A stretch of 64,000 nt of DNA, taken from Cepaea nemoralis. Taxonomy: Eukaryota; Mollusca; Gastropoda; Stylommatophora; Helicidae. The notes beneath the pieces were generated by a model. That model saw nothing but the letters and a program-made list of their open reading frames with translations, was not told the DNA's origin and ran no database searches. Each line of letters opens with the position of its first letter. Positions within the stretch are counted from its first letter, which is position 1. The position numbers and the translations under genes were made by a program. The stretch is from NCBI GenBank assembly GCA_014155875.1, contig JACEFZ010025793.1:1-64000 (forward strand), written 5' to 3'. This document shows, in pieces, positions 11,662 through 22,099 of this stretch.

Positions 11662-11989
11662 ATTGCACCCACTCCCATACGAATCTGGCTACACCTTATA
11701 CTTGTGTCCTTACCAGAAATAACGTGGTTTACTGTAAGAATAGTTTGTTAGCGTGAATTCACTACATTTTTCCCAAAACATCAAAGAAATGTCGCCGCTT
11801 TCGATGATTTAAGTTGCTTTTGGACCTATCAGAGACATATTCCTTGGGTGGGGGTAAACATAAGACGGCAGGAAAAATTTCATAACGATGCAACAGACAA
11901 TTTTCAAAATAATTGATCGTGAATGACGGCATTAATTTCCGGACAGACTATATCTAAGGTATATTCCATTTTGTTTCAGTTTCGCTTCA

Positions 11990-13048
11990 AACCCAACAAG
12001 GGTTACTAGTCAGCATCGGGTATCCGATCGTCTTCGCAACTCTGACTTTCGTTCTTGATTAATGAAAACATTCTGTATGAATGCTTTCGCTGTATTTCGT
12101 CTTGCGGCGATCCAAGAATTTCACCTCTAACGCGGCAATACGAATTCCCCCATTTGTTACTGTTGATCATTACCTCCAGTTCCGAAAACCAACAAAATAG
12201 AACCGAGGCCCTATTCCATTATTCCATGCACCATTATTCAAGCAAACGTGGCCTGCTTTGAACACTAATTCTTTTCTTCAAAATAAACGCGCCGGCCACC
12301 CGAGACGCTGAGCTAAGAGCACCCACAGGAGAGAGCTGGTAGATGGTAGGGCAGGTACAGCCGCTTACACCTGAGATCCAACTACGAGCTTTTTAATTGC
12401 AACAACTTTAATATATACTATTGGAGCTGGAATTACAGCGGCTGTTGGCACCAGACTTACTCTCCAATAGATTCTTGTTAAAGGGTTTAAGGTGTACTTA
12501 TTCCTGTTACGGGAGCCTCGATAGAGTCCAGTATTGTTATTTTTCTTCACTACCTCTTCGTGCCGGGAGTGGGTAAGTTGTGCGCCTGCTGCCTTCCTTG
12601 GATGTGGTAGCCGTTTCTCATGCCCCCCCCCCCCCCCCCGCCTCTGGAATCGAATCCTTATTCCCCGTTACCCGTTACAAACATGGTAAGCATGTCACGT
12701 ACCATCGACATTTGATAGAGTAGACATTTGAAAGATGCGTCGCCGGCATGTAAGGCCATGCGATCAGCACAAAGTTATCCAGACTCACCAGTGGGAACGT
12801 CGCGCCCCGCGGAGGACGACTGTGATTGGTTTTGAACTAATACAGGCGCTCTTACCGCCAGGGTCGGAGCTTGGTAAGCATGTATTAGCTCTAGAATTGC
12901 CAGTTATCCAAGTAGGATCGTGTCATCTAACGAACCCCGACTGATTTTATGAGTCATTCGCGGTTTCACCGTGAGACAGTGGGAACTTAGACATGCATGG
13001 CATAATCTTTGAGACAAGCACATGACTACTGGCAGGATCAACCAGATA
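11990..13048 (-). pseudogene. 18S rRNA pseudogene, 5' part, antisense
   Basis: On the minus strand this begins with TATCTGGTTGATCCTGCC, the 5' end of eukaryotic small-subunit rRNA. It continues collinearly through GCATGTCTAAGTTCCCACTG, the conserved 530-loop region, GGTGAAATTCTTGGATCGCC and GAAGACGATCGGATACC. It covers roughly the first half of 18S. It is not functional: the 530-loop segment reads CAGCCGCTGTAATTCC where GCCGCGGTAATTCC is nearly universal, a run of 17 G has replaced sequence at 12,623-12,639, and about 20 nt are missing after GATACC near 12,020. The rest of 18S, the ITS and 28S do not follow. Confidence 0.92.
12623..12639. repeat. Homopolymer C17 inside the 18S pseudogene
   Basis: Seventeen consecutive C on the plus strand, where functional 18S has a mixed sequence just before CCTGAGAAACGGC. 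This marks decay of the rRNA copy, or possibly a sequencing or assembly problem at the homopolymer. Confidence 0.9.
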
Positions 13049-13220
13049 TCTATCGCACAGATGGGCTTTTTACACATTCGCAGGCCAAGATTAGCAATCG
13101 ATTAACTCGCTCCTTTGGTACCCGGTGTTACATGTATAACCACTGGGCGCCTACCGACGAGCTTTCAAGCTACGATAAGCAGGACTGACCGTAAATCACA
13201 CTTACTGCAGGCCCACTACT

Positions 13221-13244
13221 CATCGAGAGAGAGAGAGAGAGTGT

Positions 13245-13326
<82 letters not shown>

Positions 13327-13338
13327 GAGAGAGAGAGA
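13221..13338. repeat. (GA)n microsatellite
   Basis: About 118 bp of GA with a few GTGA or GGGA interruptions. It abuts the 3' end of a minus-strand LINE (13,339). On that strand the LINE tail runs from GATTT repeats straight into CT repeats, so the tract probably grew from the LINE tail. Confidence 0.95.
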
Positions 13339-13545
13339 AATCAAATCAAATCAAATCAAATCAACTTTATTAGGGTCACAAATTGGGCGCGCAGGCCCGT
13401 CTTACATTCGGCCCTTCCAATCACTCGTCTTTCGTTCATCAAGAGCATTATACATTTGCATAGGAATAAAAATAAACATTGTGAAATGAATGTTGTAAAC
13501 ATAAACAAGGCTAATTACCATGGTATGAAGCCCATCTCCTACCTA

Positions 13546-15230
13546 TCCATACATCACCCCACCCACACAACACCCCCCACCTACCCACACACATGCGCAC
13601 CAAGGGACACATACACACCCCCACCTACCGACACACACACCAAGGGACACATACATACCCCACCAACCGACCCATCCCCCACCCACACACACTGCCCTCA
13701 CCTGATCCCCCAACCAAAACACACTCGCCACCCACAAACATTCCCCCACCAACCCACACATCCCACGCCCATCCACATTCTACCCCACACATCCTCTCCC
13801 CACCCACACCTCAAACCACCCTTCCCCCAGCCACATCTCCATCGACAACATATTCCCCACCCACACACACAATCCCCCACCAACCCACACATCGCACATC
13901 CACTCACACATCCCCAAACCATACACACACATCCCCACCAACTGACATGTCCCTACCCCCCCCCCCCCCACACACACACACATCTCCCTAACCACCCATA
14001 CATCCCCAATCCACTCACACACACACCACCACCCACACATACAACTTCCACCCACCCACACATGCCTTAACCTAATCCCCCACCACACAATCCCCCACCC
14101 GCACATCACATACACCCCCTACCACGCACTATTCCCAACCCACGCACCACACACACACATATCCCTCACCAACACATCCCCACTTACACACCACACACAT
14201 ATCCCCCACCCAGATACCACAAAATAATCCCACCCACACCCACACAGATACCCTTACCCATCCACCCCACATACCCCCACTCACACACCACAAAAATCCC
14301 CCACCCACACACACATACCTCACCCACACAATATCACCAACCAACACACCACACACCTCTCCCCACCCACACACGCATTCCCTACCCGTCCACCAACACA
14401 CACTCACTCACACATCCTCCACTACGCACCCACACACCCCCACCAACCCACTCCCAACCAAACATCTCTCGATCACAATACCCCTACCCCCACACACATC
14501 CTCCACCCACTCACACATCCCACCCCGAACACATACAACTCCCTCACCCTACCTACACATCCCTAAGCCACTGACACACCCCCACCCACACATTCCCCAT
14601 CCACATACACACATTTCCCACCCACACTCCCCCACATACTTCCCCCAACCACCACAATCCCCTGCTCACCCACACATATACCCCACCCATACGCACATTC
14701 CCCACACCCATCACACACATCCCCCACACCACACACTATCCTCCACCCATACCACCACAAACATACCCTCCACCCACACATCATTCACACATCCCCCACC
14801 AACACACCGCACACATATCTCAAACCCACACACCATACACTTCTCCCCACCCGCCCTTCCATCCCAAATCCACCCAACACAATCCCCTAACCACACAACC
14901 CCGCCTCCAACACATACTTCCTCAAACCATCCACACATTTCCACTCACATAAACACACATCCCCTGCATCCGTCCCATACACATATCCTCCACCCATACA
15001 CACATCCCCCACACCCATTCCAACACCCGTACTTTCACCCCCACACATCCATCCACACATCCCACCAACACCCACAAATACCACTACCCACCAAAACCCA
15101 CACACCCCAACCCATCCAAATGCATACCCCCACCAACACACCCCCACCCACACATATCCACACACTCACACACATCCTCCACATACACTCACACTTCCTC
15201 ACATCTAGACACATACAAAATGTCTCACGT
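13546..15230. repeat. G-poor CCCACACA-type satellite, 1.7 kb
   Basis: An irregular array of CCCACACA, CACATCCCC and CACCAAC words. G is almost absent from the plus strand. There is no fixed period; the array looks like slippage-driven simple sequence. Long threonine-, histidine- and proline-rich open frames result from the composition and are not genes. Similar arrays lie at 17,246-18,730 and 20,581-21,685. Confidence 0.9.
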
Positions 15231-15369
15231 TAGTATTGAAACTAGTATGAACAAACTCCCACACTTTACTCACACACATACACTGACACTTGTCATGAGC
15301 AGTCTCATAAAAATGTTAAACATGGAGAAAAATGTGTACATAAAATGTATGTGACGTAAAAATAGTGAT

Positions 15370-15456
<87 letters not shown>

Positions 15457-15782
15457 TTCACTCTCACGCTCACATTCACTCCTCCGCTCATTGATTCACT
15501 CTCACGCATTCACTCTCTCGCTCATTCACTTTCACGCTCACTCATTCACTCTCCCGCTCACTCATTCACTCTCCCGCTCACTCATTCACTCTCACGCTCA
15601 CTCGTTCTGTCTCTCATTCACACTCACTGACTCACTCACTCAAACTACAGTAATGAACATGAGTTTATATTATGCATGATAAAATCAAATGGTATTTAAC
15701 TGATAATATGACAGATGAGAATACACAAACATATGGATTCGCGTGTTACATAACATGCGTGTTACATGACATGCATCTGCTC

Positions 15783-15842
<60 letters not shown>

Positions 15843-16171
15843 CTCAGTATTCTTTCATATACACACACTCACACGCATGCGCGCGCTCACACACACACAC
15901 ACTAACACATCAACACTCCCACTGTCTCACTCTCTAACACACAATCCTTCACACACACACTCACTCTCTCAATCACACTCTCTCATACATACACATACAC
16001 ATGAACGCATGCACGCACGCATACACTCCCTCACTCACTCTCACACATACACGTACGAATGCATGCACTGACACATTCCCCCACCATTTCTCGCTCAATC
16101 ACTCTCTCCACACACACGCATGCACGTGCGCACACACGCATTCACTCTCTCCCTCTCACTGACACCCACTT

Positions 16172-16239
<68 letters not shown>
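15370..16239. repeat. CT, CACA and CACTCTCACGCT simple repeats in LINE 3' UTR
   Basis: Three CT tracts (15,370-15,440; 15,784-15,843; 16,171-16,239) alternate with CTCATTCACTCTCACGCTCA-like repeats (15,441-15,640) and CA/CTCAC repeats (15,846-16,170). A non-repetitive block at 15,641-15,782 recurs at 20,241-20,335 (ATGATAAAATCAA and GAGAATACA words). Confidence 0.9.
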
Positions 16240-16240
<1 letters not shown>

Positions 16241-16327
16241 CCCACACGCACACACATATATAGTGAACAATTATAGTTAAACAATTATAATGAACAATTA
16301 TACTGAACAATTATACCAGTAAATGAA

Positions 16328-16963
16328 TTATGGTGGCATATAGTCGGTATGGATTAAGTATTGAAAGAGTTTTCGGTTAAATGTGTAGGGACTCATTGGA
16401 GTTTTCAGATCTGGAGGCAGATCATTCCATAAGTGAGCACCAGAATAGGCGAAACATGTTTTGTACAGGTCCAATCTAGGCTTTGAGACATGTAACACAT
16501 TTAGGCGCTTGCTGTTCATTGCATTAGATTGAATCAGCGGCAGAAGATACTCTGGGGTATTTTGAGATATAATTTTATTCACTAATTTGGCTTTGTTGAA
16601 AAGGAAGCGCTTTTGTAGTGGTAGAAGTCTTAGATGACTGTACACATTATTACTTTCAACGTGCTTTATGTCAGAAACCAGACGAATAGCGCGGTTTTGT
16701 AGAGAACATAGTCGTTTTAAATTAGATTTAGGGCAACCATCCCAAACTGTGGAACAGTAATCGAGATGTGATTGGATATAGCATGTATAGAATATTTTTC
16801 GTGTGCTTTCGTCCAGGAAGTGCTGAATTTTAGCAAGTTGGTAAACTTTTTGTGCTATTTTCTTGGTAAGAGCGTGAACATGAGAGCTCCAGTTCAAATG
16901 GCTGTCTATTAAAAGCCCTAGTGTTTTATGTTCAGTCACATTAACTATAGGTAACGTGCCCAA
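16328..16963 (-). pseudogene. LINE ORF2 C-terminal fragment
   Basis: An open frame of 211 residues that aligns along its length with the C-terminal part of the full LINE's ORF2 at 22,100-22,720. Shared words include KVYQLAKI, LDYCSTVWDGCP (FDYCSTIWDGCS in the other), KRFLFNKAKLVNKI, RLNVLHVSKPRLDLYKT and a terminal TDYMPP before the stop. This region follows the RT domain. The N-terminal side is cut off near 16,963, next to a GA tract, so this is a 5'-truncated copy. Divergence from the 22-kb copy shows a different subfamily. Confidence 0.85.
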
Positions 16964-16976
16964 GCGGAGTTCGAGC

Positions 16977-16978
<2 letters not shown>

Positions 16979-17069
<91 letters not shown>
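16979..17069. repeat. (GA)n microsatellite
   Basis: About 90 bp of uninterrupted GA between the truncated 5' edge of LINE unit 1 and the 3' end of LINE unit 2. The plus strand then reads GAACGAACAGACTTTATTTT, the reverse complement of a LINE polyadenylation-type end with AATAAA. Confidence 0.95.
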
Positions 17070-17074
<5 letters not shown>

Positions 17075-17245
17075 CAGACTTTATTTTCAAAGGGTAACAA
17101 ATTGGGAACGCAGGCCCGTCTTACATTCGGCCCTTCCAATCATTCATCTTTCTTTCATCAACAGTGCACAGGAAAAAACATTGTCACATGAATTTTGTAA
17201 ACATAAACAATGCATATTACTATGTTATGAAACACATCCACCACC

Positions 17246-18730
17246 CACCCACACATAACCCACACACACATACAAGCCCCTACCCATCCACCACATCCCT
17301 ACACCTACACATCTCCCCTCCCACACACCTCTCACCCACCACACATCCTATCCACCCACACCCGAAGCACACATACATTCGCCAACCTACATATCCGCCA
17401 CCCACACCCATCCACTCACCTACACACATCTCCCCACCCACTCATTTATCCTCTACCCGTCCCATTACAAACCAACAATCACTCACCCACATATCTTCCT
17501 CCACCCACACACCTCCAACCACCCAGCCAAACACACATTTCTCAGCCACACATCCCCCACGCAAACACACATCTCCCCGTCAACTCACATATCCCGCACC
17601 TACCCATATACAAATTCCGCACCCACCCACATAATCTCCCATCTCCCCCAGCCCACTCACAGATCCCGAGCCCACCCCTACATCACCTAACCTACACACA
17701 CTCACCCATCCACATATCCTCTTCCCACCCACACATCCTCTACCCAACCACACATTCTCACACATTTACAAACACACACCTCCCATCCAATCACACACAA
17801 CCCACACACATATCCCCAACCCATTCACTCATCCCATCACACATCCCTAGACACACGTACTTATCCCTCAACCACTAACAGCCACACATCCCTCACCCAC
17901 TCATCAACACATACATCTCCTATCTACCCACCCACACTCACACACCCCAACCACCCATCTAAACACACATCCCCCACCATCACACACATCCTTCACCCAC
18001 CCGCACACCCCCACCCACCCACACACACATCCTTTATCCACACCCAGCTCCCCTTCCACACAACACCACACCCACATCCCAAATACACATCCCTCACCCA
18101 CACACACATCTCCTCACACATTTCCTATCCATCCACACATCCCCAAACTACGATAACCCTCACTTCACACACATACATCCTCCATCCAGCCGCACACATC
18201 CCCACCCAGCCAGACATATCCGCCACTCACACACACATCCCCAAATCAATCACCCACACCCATCACGCACCCCTCCCCCAACCCACAAACATCCCCCACA
18301 CACATTCACCCACACATCTCTCACCCACACACACACACAATCCCCACTTATCCACCCAAACATCCCACACCCATACACATCCCTCACCCACACATCCCCA
18401 AACCCACAACCACCCCCACCTGCACACATCTCCCACCCACCACATATCCCCACACCCACATCTCCCCACCCACACATATATCCCCACCCATTCCATAACC
18501 CACCATCAATCATCTACCCACATATCCTCCTCCACCCACTCACCCACAACCATCTAGCCAAACACACATCCCCACCCACACACACATCTCCCCGCCAACC
18601 CATACATCCCACACGTACCCACACACAAACCCCCTACCCACCCACACAATCCCACCCCGCCCAACAACACATCATGAACCCACCCACACACATCACGAAT
18701 CCACCCACACACACATCCCCCCATTCCCCA
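17246..18730. repeat. G-poor CCCACACA-type satellite, 1.5 kb
   Basis: The same irregular C- and A-rich words as at 13,546-15,230, with almost no G on the plus strand. It is bounded by the same conserved blocks on both sides, so the two arrays are homologous rather than independent in origin. Confidence 0.9.
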
Positions 18731-18869
18731 ACCTACTATTATGATCAAACTCCCACACTTTACACACACATACAGTGACGATTGTCGTGAGCATTGTCGC
18801 AAAATTGTAAAGAAAATGGAGAAAATTTGTACATATAAATTTTGTAACTTAAAAATTAGTTATGCAATT

Positions 18870-18872
<3 letters not shown>

Positions 18873-18958
<86 letters not shown>

Positions 18959-18980
18959 CTCCATCTCTCTATCTTTTCTT

Positions 18981-19018
<38 letters not shown>
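18873..19018. repeat. CT, CA and TA tracts
   Basis: A CT tract (18,873-18,956) is followed by ACACAC (18,981-19,001) and TATATA (about 19,002-19,018). The last one is the exact left junction of the LINE at 19,019. Confidence 0.95.
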
Positions 19019-20145
19019 CAATTGAATTCAATGAAACACTCTACTTAGCCTTTGTCGACCAAGAAAAGGCATTTGATAGGGTAGATAGAAACAAGCTGTG
19101 GGAAATCCTTAAACAATATGGAGTGAGTACACATCTAACAAACCTATGCAGAAGTTTATACAACAACAGTGAATGCATAGTGAGAGCAACTGGAGAACAC
19201 TCAGAACCCTTCACCATAAGATCTGGAGTACGACAAGGTTGTGTCCTGTCCCCTCTCTTGTTCATAACATATATAGACAACATATGTAAAGAAACCAGCC
19301 AAGCAGAGACAGCAAGAATACCGCATGACGAGAACACAGAAGACCACCCATCTGCAAATCTAACCATTAGAGAACTCCTGTTTGCGGACGACCAAGCACT
19401 AATAGCAAAATCAGAAGCTGAATTACAAGACCACATGAATAGTCTAAACGAAATGTGTAGGGAACATAACATGAAAATTAGCACAAGCAAAACAGAGGTA
19501 ATGACTATAACTAAAGAAGAACAAACAGCAACAATTCACCTAAACGAACATCCCTTGAAACAAGTAAAGAGCTTCAAGTACCTAGGAAGTATAATATCAT
19601 CAAATGGCAGATCAGAAGACGAGATCGAAAATAGGTGCAATAAGGCAAATCAACTCATTGGACAAATGGCACCAATACTAAAGAACAAACATGTATCAAT
19701 AACTACTAAGAAAGCACTTTACAACACAATCTTCCTACCAACTCTCTGCTACCAATGCCAAACCTGGACAATGACAGAAAAAGAGAAAAGAAAAATCACA
19801 ACAACAGAAATGAGGTTTCTGAGAAGAATACTCAACGTATCAAGAAGAGATAAGATCAGAAATGAAGAAATCAGGACTAAAGTAGGGGTTAAAGCTGCTC
19901 TAGATTTTATTAGAAAGCAGCAAGTCAAATGGTTTGGCCATGCAAGTAGGCTACCAGTCAACAGCATGCCACAACAAGCAATGATGTACAGACCAGATGG
20001 AAACAGAGGAAGAGGCCGACCACGTAAACGTTGGACTGAGGGAATAACAGAATCCATGGGAATGTCGATATACGAAGCCCATAACCGGGCACTCTCACGA
20101 AGTTTATACTTCACCTCGACACCGCAAGGTACAAGAGGAACATGA
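19019..20145 (+). pseudogene. LINE reverse transcriptase, C-terminal two thirds
   Basis: An open reading of about 375 residues carries RT motif A (LAFVDQEKAFDRVDR), motif B (RQGCVLSPLLF), the catalytic box FADD in RELLFADDQALIA, the SFKYLGSIISSNG signature after the palm, and a C-terminal stretch with the Arg-rich motif NRGRGRPRKRW. The endonuclease and the first RT motifs are missing. The frame is open to its stop at 20,143-20,145, but there is no genuine start: the upstream frame runs into CT repeats. I therefore call it a truncated, inactive copy. Related LINEs are commonly labelled craniofacial development protein 2-like. Confidence 0.9.
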
Positions 20146-20166
20146 TGAGATGAGATGAGATGAGAT
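19019..20166 (+). mobile_element. RTE-like LINE, 5'-truncated, with (ATGAG)n tail
   Basis: A 5'-truncated LINE that begins in frame within RT motif A at a TATATA tract and ends with repeated GATGAGATGAGAT (about 20,143-20,166) as its simple tail. The remaining coding part is uninterrupted, so the insertion is younger than the LINE at 2031-3909. It sits within the 3' UTR of LINE unit 2. Confidence 0.9.
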
Positions 20167-20333
20167 ATACACACACTCACACTCCCTTACTCACTCACAC
20201 TCACTAACTCTCTCACTCACTCTACAGTAGTGTGCATGCGATTATATTATACATGATAAAGTCAAGTGGCATACAAAATGATACCTCGTAATATGAAAGA
20301 TGAGAATACATAAAAATATGGAATAGCATGTTA

Positions 20334-20389
<56 letters not shown>

Positions 20390-20421
20390 TGACAGACAGA
20401 CAGACAGACAGATAGACAGAC

Positions 20422-20506
<85 letters not shown>

Positions 20507-20507
20507 T
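20334..20507. repeat. (GACA)n microsatellite
   Basis: About 170 bp of GACA repeats (CAGACAGA) with rare GATA and CTGA variants. It lies between the 20,241-20,335 block and the next conserved block (20,508-20,580), where unit 1 would have its LINE 3' end. Confidence 0.95.
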
Positions 20508-21685
20508 TGTCAAATGAATGTTGTAAGCATAAACAATGCATGTTACCATGCTATGAGACATATCCCCCATCAATCTATCTATCCGCGTGTCCCACACACA
20601 CACATCCACCGCCAAACCACACACATACCCACAAGCATATACATGGTCCCATCCATCCACGCATCCCCCCAACCAACACATCCCAAACACACCCCCACAT
20701 ACATCATCTCTCTACCCACACACACACGTCTCCCACCCACCACACATCCCCCACACACCCACACACCCATTCACACGTGCATGCAACCACCCATCTATAT
20801 CCACACACACACACACACATACACACACATCCTCCACCCATGCCATAACCTACCAACACACACCCACTCACGTAACCTCCATCACCCACCCACACACCTC
20901 CACACACTCAGCCAAACACACATCCCCAACCACATTTCCACCACCCACACACACATATATTTCCGCCAACTCACATATCCTGCACTTACCCACACACAAA
21001 ACCCGAATCCACCCACACATCCCCCACTTGCACACATATCACCCACCACACAATCTCCCGCACCCACACATCCCCTCCCACCCCAACCTACACACACTCA
21101 CACTCCCACACATCCTCCACCCACCCACCCGCCAACCATTCCACCCCGATCTCAAAACCACAATCACACATCCCTTAACTACACATTTCATCACCCATAC
21201 ACTCATACACACACCCACAAACACACCTCCCCACCCATACACACATCCTTACCCATCAACACATTCCTCATCCAAAACCACACACCAACCACCCACACAC
21301 ACCCCACCACCCACATATACCCCACCGACACACATCTGCCTTCCCACCCACACACACATCCCCTACACATACACTCATCTCTCACACACATCCACCCACT
21401 CACGTACTCATCCATCAACAACTCACACCCACACATCACAATCCTACCCATCAACACATACATCTCTCATCTACCCTCCCACCCACACACACCCCAACCA
21501 CCCAGCCAAACACACATCCACCATCCTCACATACATCCTTCATCCACCGGCACATCCCACACTTCCCCCATCCCACACAACACCCCACCCATAAACGCAT
21601 CCCCCCACACACACACACATCTTCCCACATCCATTCCCCATACACATCCCCGCCCACACACACAAATCTCCCCACACACCCACAG
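20508..21685. repeat. Third block-plus-satellite copy
   Basis: A conserved block (ATTGTCAAATGAATGTTGTA, AACAATGCATGTTACCATG) leads into 1.1 kb of CCCACACA-type satellite. The block matches 13,468-13,545 and 17,168-17,245. The LINE 3' end that precedes the block in the other two copies is absent here. Confidence 0.85.
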
Positions 21686-21726
21686 AGAGAGAGAGAGAGT
21701 GAGAGAGAGAAAGAGAGAGAGAGAGC

Positions 21727-21760
<34 letters not shown>

Positions 21761-21767
21761 CAGAGAG
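21686..21767. repeat. Polypurine GA tract
   Basis: About 80 bp of GA with GCAGAGA interruptions, directly abutting the GAAC-repeat tail of the full-length LINE. Confidence 0.9.
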
Positions 21768-22099
21768 AGAACGAACGAACGAACGAACGAACGAACGAAC
21801 AAACTTTATTTTCAAAGGGTTAAGAATTGGGCACGCAGGCCCGTCTAACATTCTGCCCTTCTATCATTCTCTTTCATACATTATTTCATTCACACATCAT
21901 TCAAGGCTAACAAAGAACAGTAACAATATAAAAGATATGCATTATAAAGGCATGGGCAAAATGAAAACATCAAAACTACACGACACAGTAATATTAGATA
22001 ATGGTCTGACACTTGTTATTAGCCATTTGGAATATACTGGCCTACAAAAAGGTGATTGGCTGTTATACTAGGGTTTTGTTATTATTATTATCTCAATTA

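Larger units (their letters stand above)
5905..11876 (+). mobile_element. IS630/Tc1-type transposon, copy 1, interrupted
   Basis: Sequence from about 5905 to 6727 and from about 10,170 to 11,876 is collinear with 60,320-62,780, which I read as a second copy of the same DNA transposon or its host repeat. Between the halves lie about 3.4 kb of foreign DNA, and the segment matching 61,550-61,795 is lost. The right half also carries two SINEs (10,985-11,195 and 11,425-11,661). I could not identify convincing terminal inverted repeats, so the limits are set by the collinearity. Confidence 0.65.
13339..16963 (-). mobile_element. 5'-truncated L2/CR1-like LINE with satellite-swollen 3' UTR (unit 1)
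   Basis: On the minus strand the element starts inside its ORF2 C-terminus (16,963-16,328) and continues through CT tracts, a conserved 140-bp block (15,641-15,782), another CT tract, a conserved block (15,231-15,365) and a 1.7-kb CCCACACA-type satellite. It ends in a 3' end that matches the full-length LINE at 21,768 (GGGCCTGCG, ACTTTATT on the opposite strand). The order of the non-coding blocks is the same in unit 2 (17,070-20,335). Treating all of this as one LINE 3' UTR is an inference from that shared order. Confidence 0.65.
17070..20335 (-). mobile_element. LINE 3' UTR, unit 2, with satellite; interrupted by another LINE
   Basis: Same order as unit 1: LINE 3' end (17,070-17,165), conserved block (17,168-17,245), CCCACACA satellite (17,246-18,730), conserved block (18,735-18,870), CT tract, CTCAC repeats (20,167-20,240) and the 15,641-type block (20,241-20,335). 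A plus-strand RTE-like LINE sits at 19,019-20,166. No coding part remains, so this copy is truncated within the 3' UTR. Confidence 0.65.

Noticed and set aside
11990..13048. Functional 18S rRNA gene
   Set aside because: Changes in universally conserved positions, internal loss and absence of the second half and of ITS/28S.
13243..14070. Long open frame of 275 residues (Arg/Glu then Thr/His/Pro-rich), and others in the CA-rich arrays up to 506 residues
   Set aside because: The composition follows GA and CCCACACA repeats exactly; open frames occur in several frames of the same array, without domains or a credible start.
13546..18730. Telomeric or subtelomeric repeat
   Set aside because: The words are CCCACACA and similar, not TTAGGG-type, and they sit between LINE-derived blocks.
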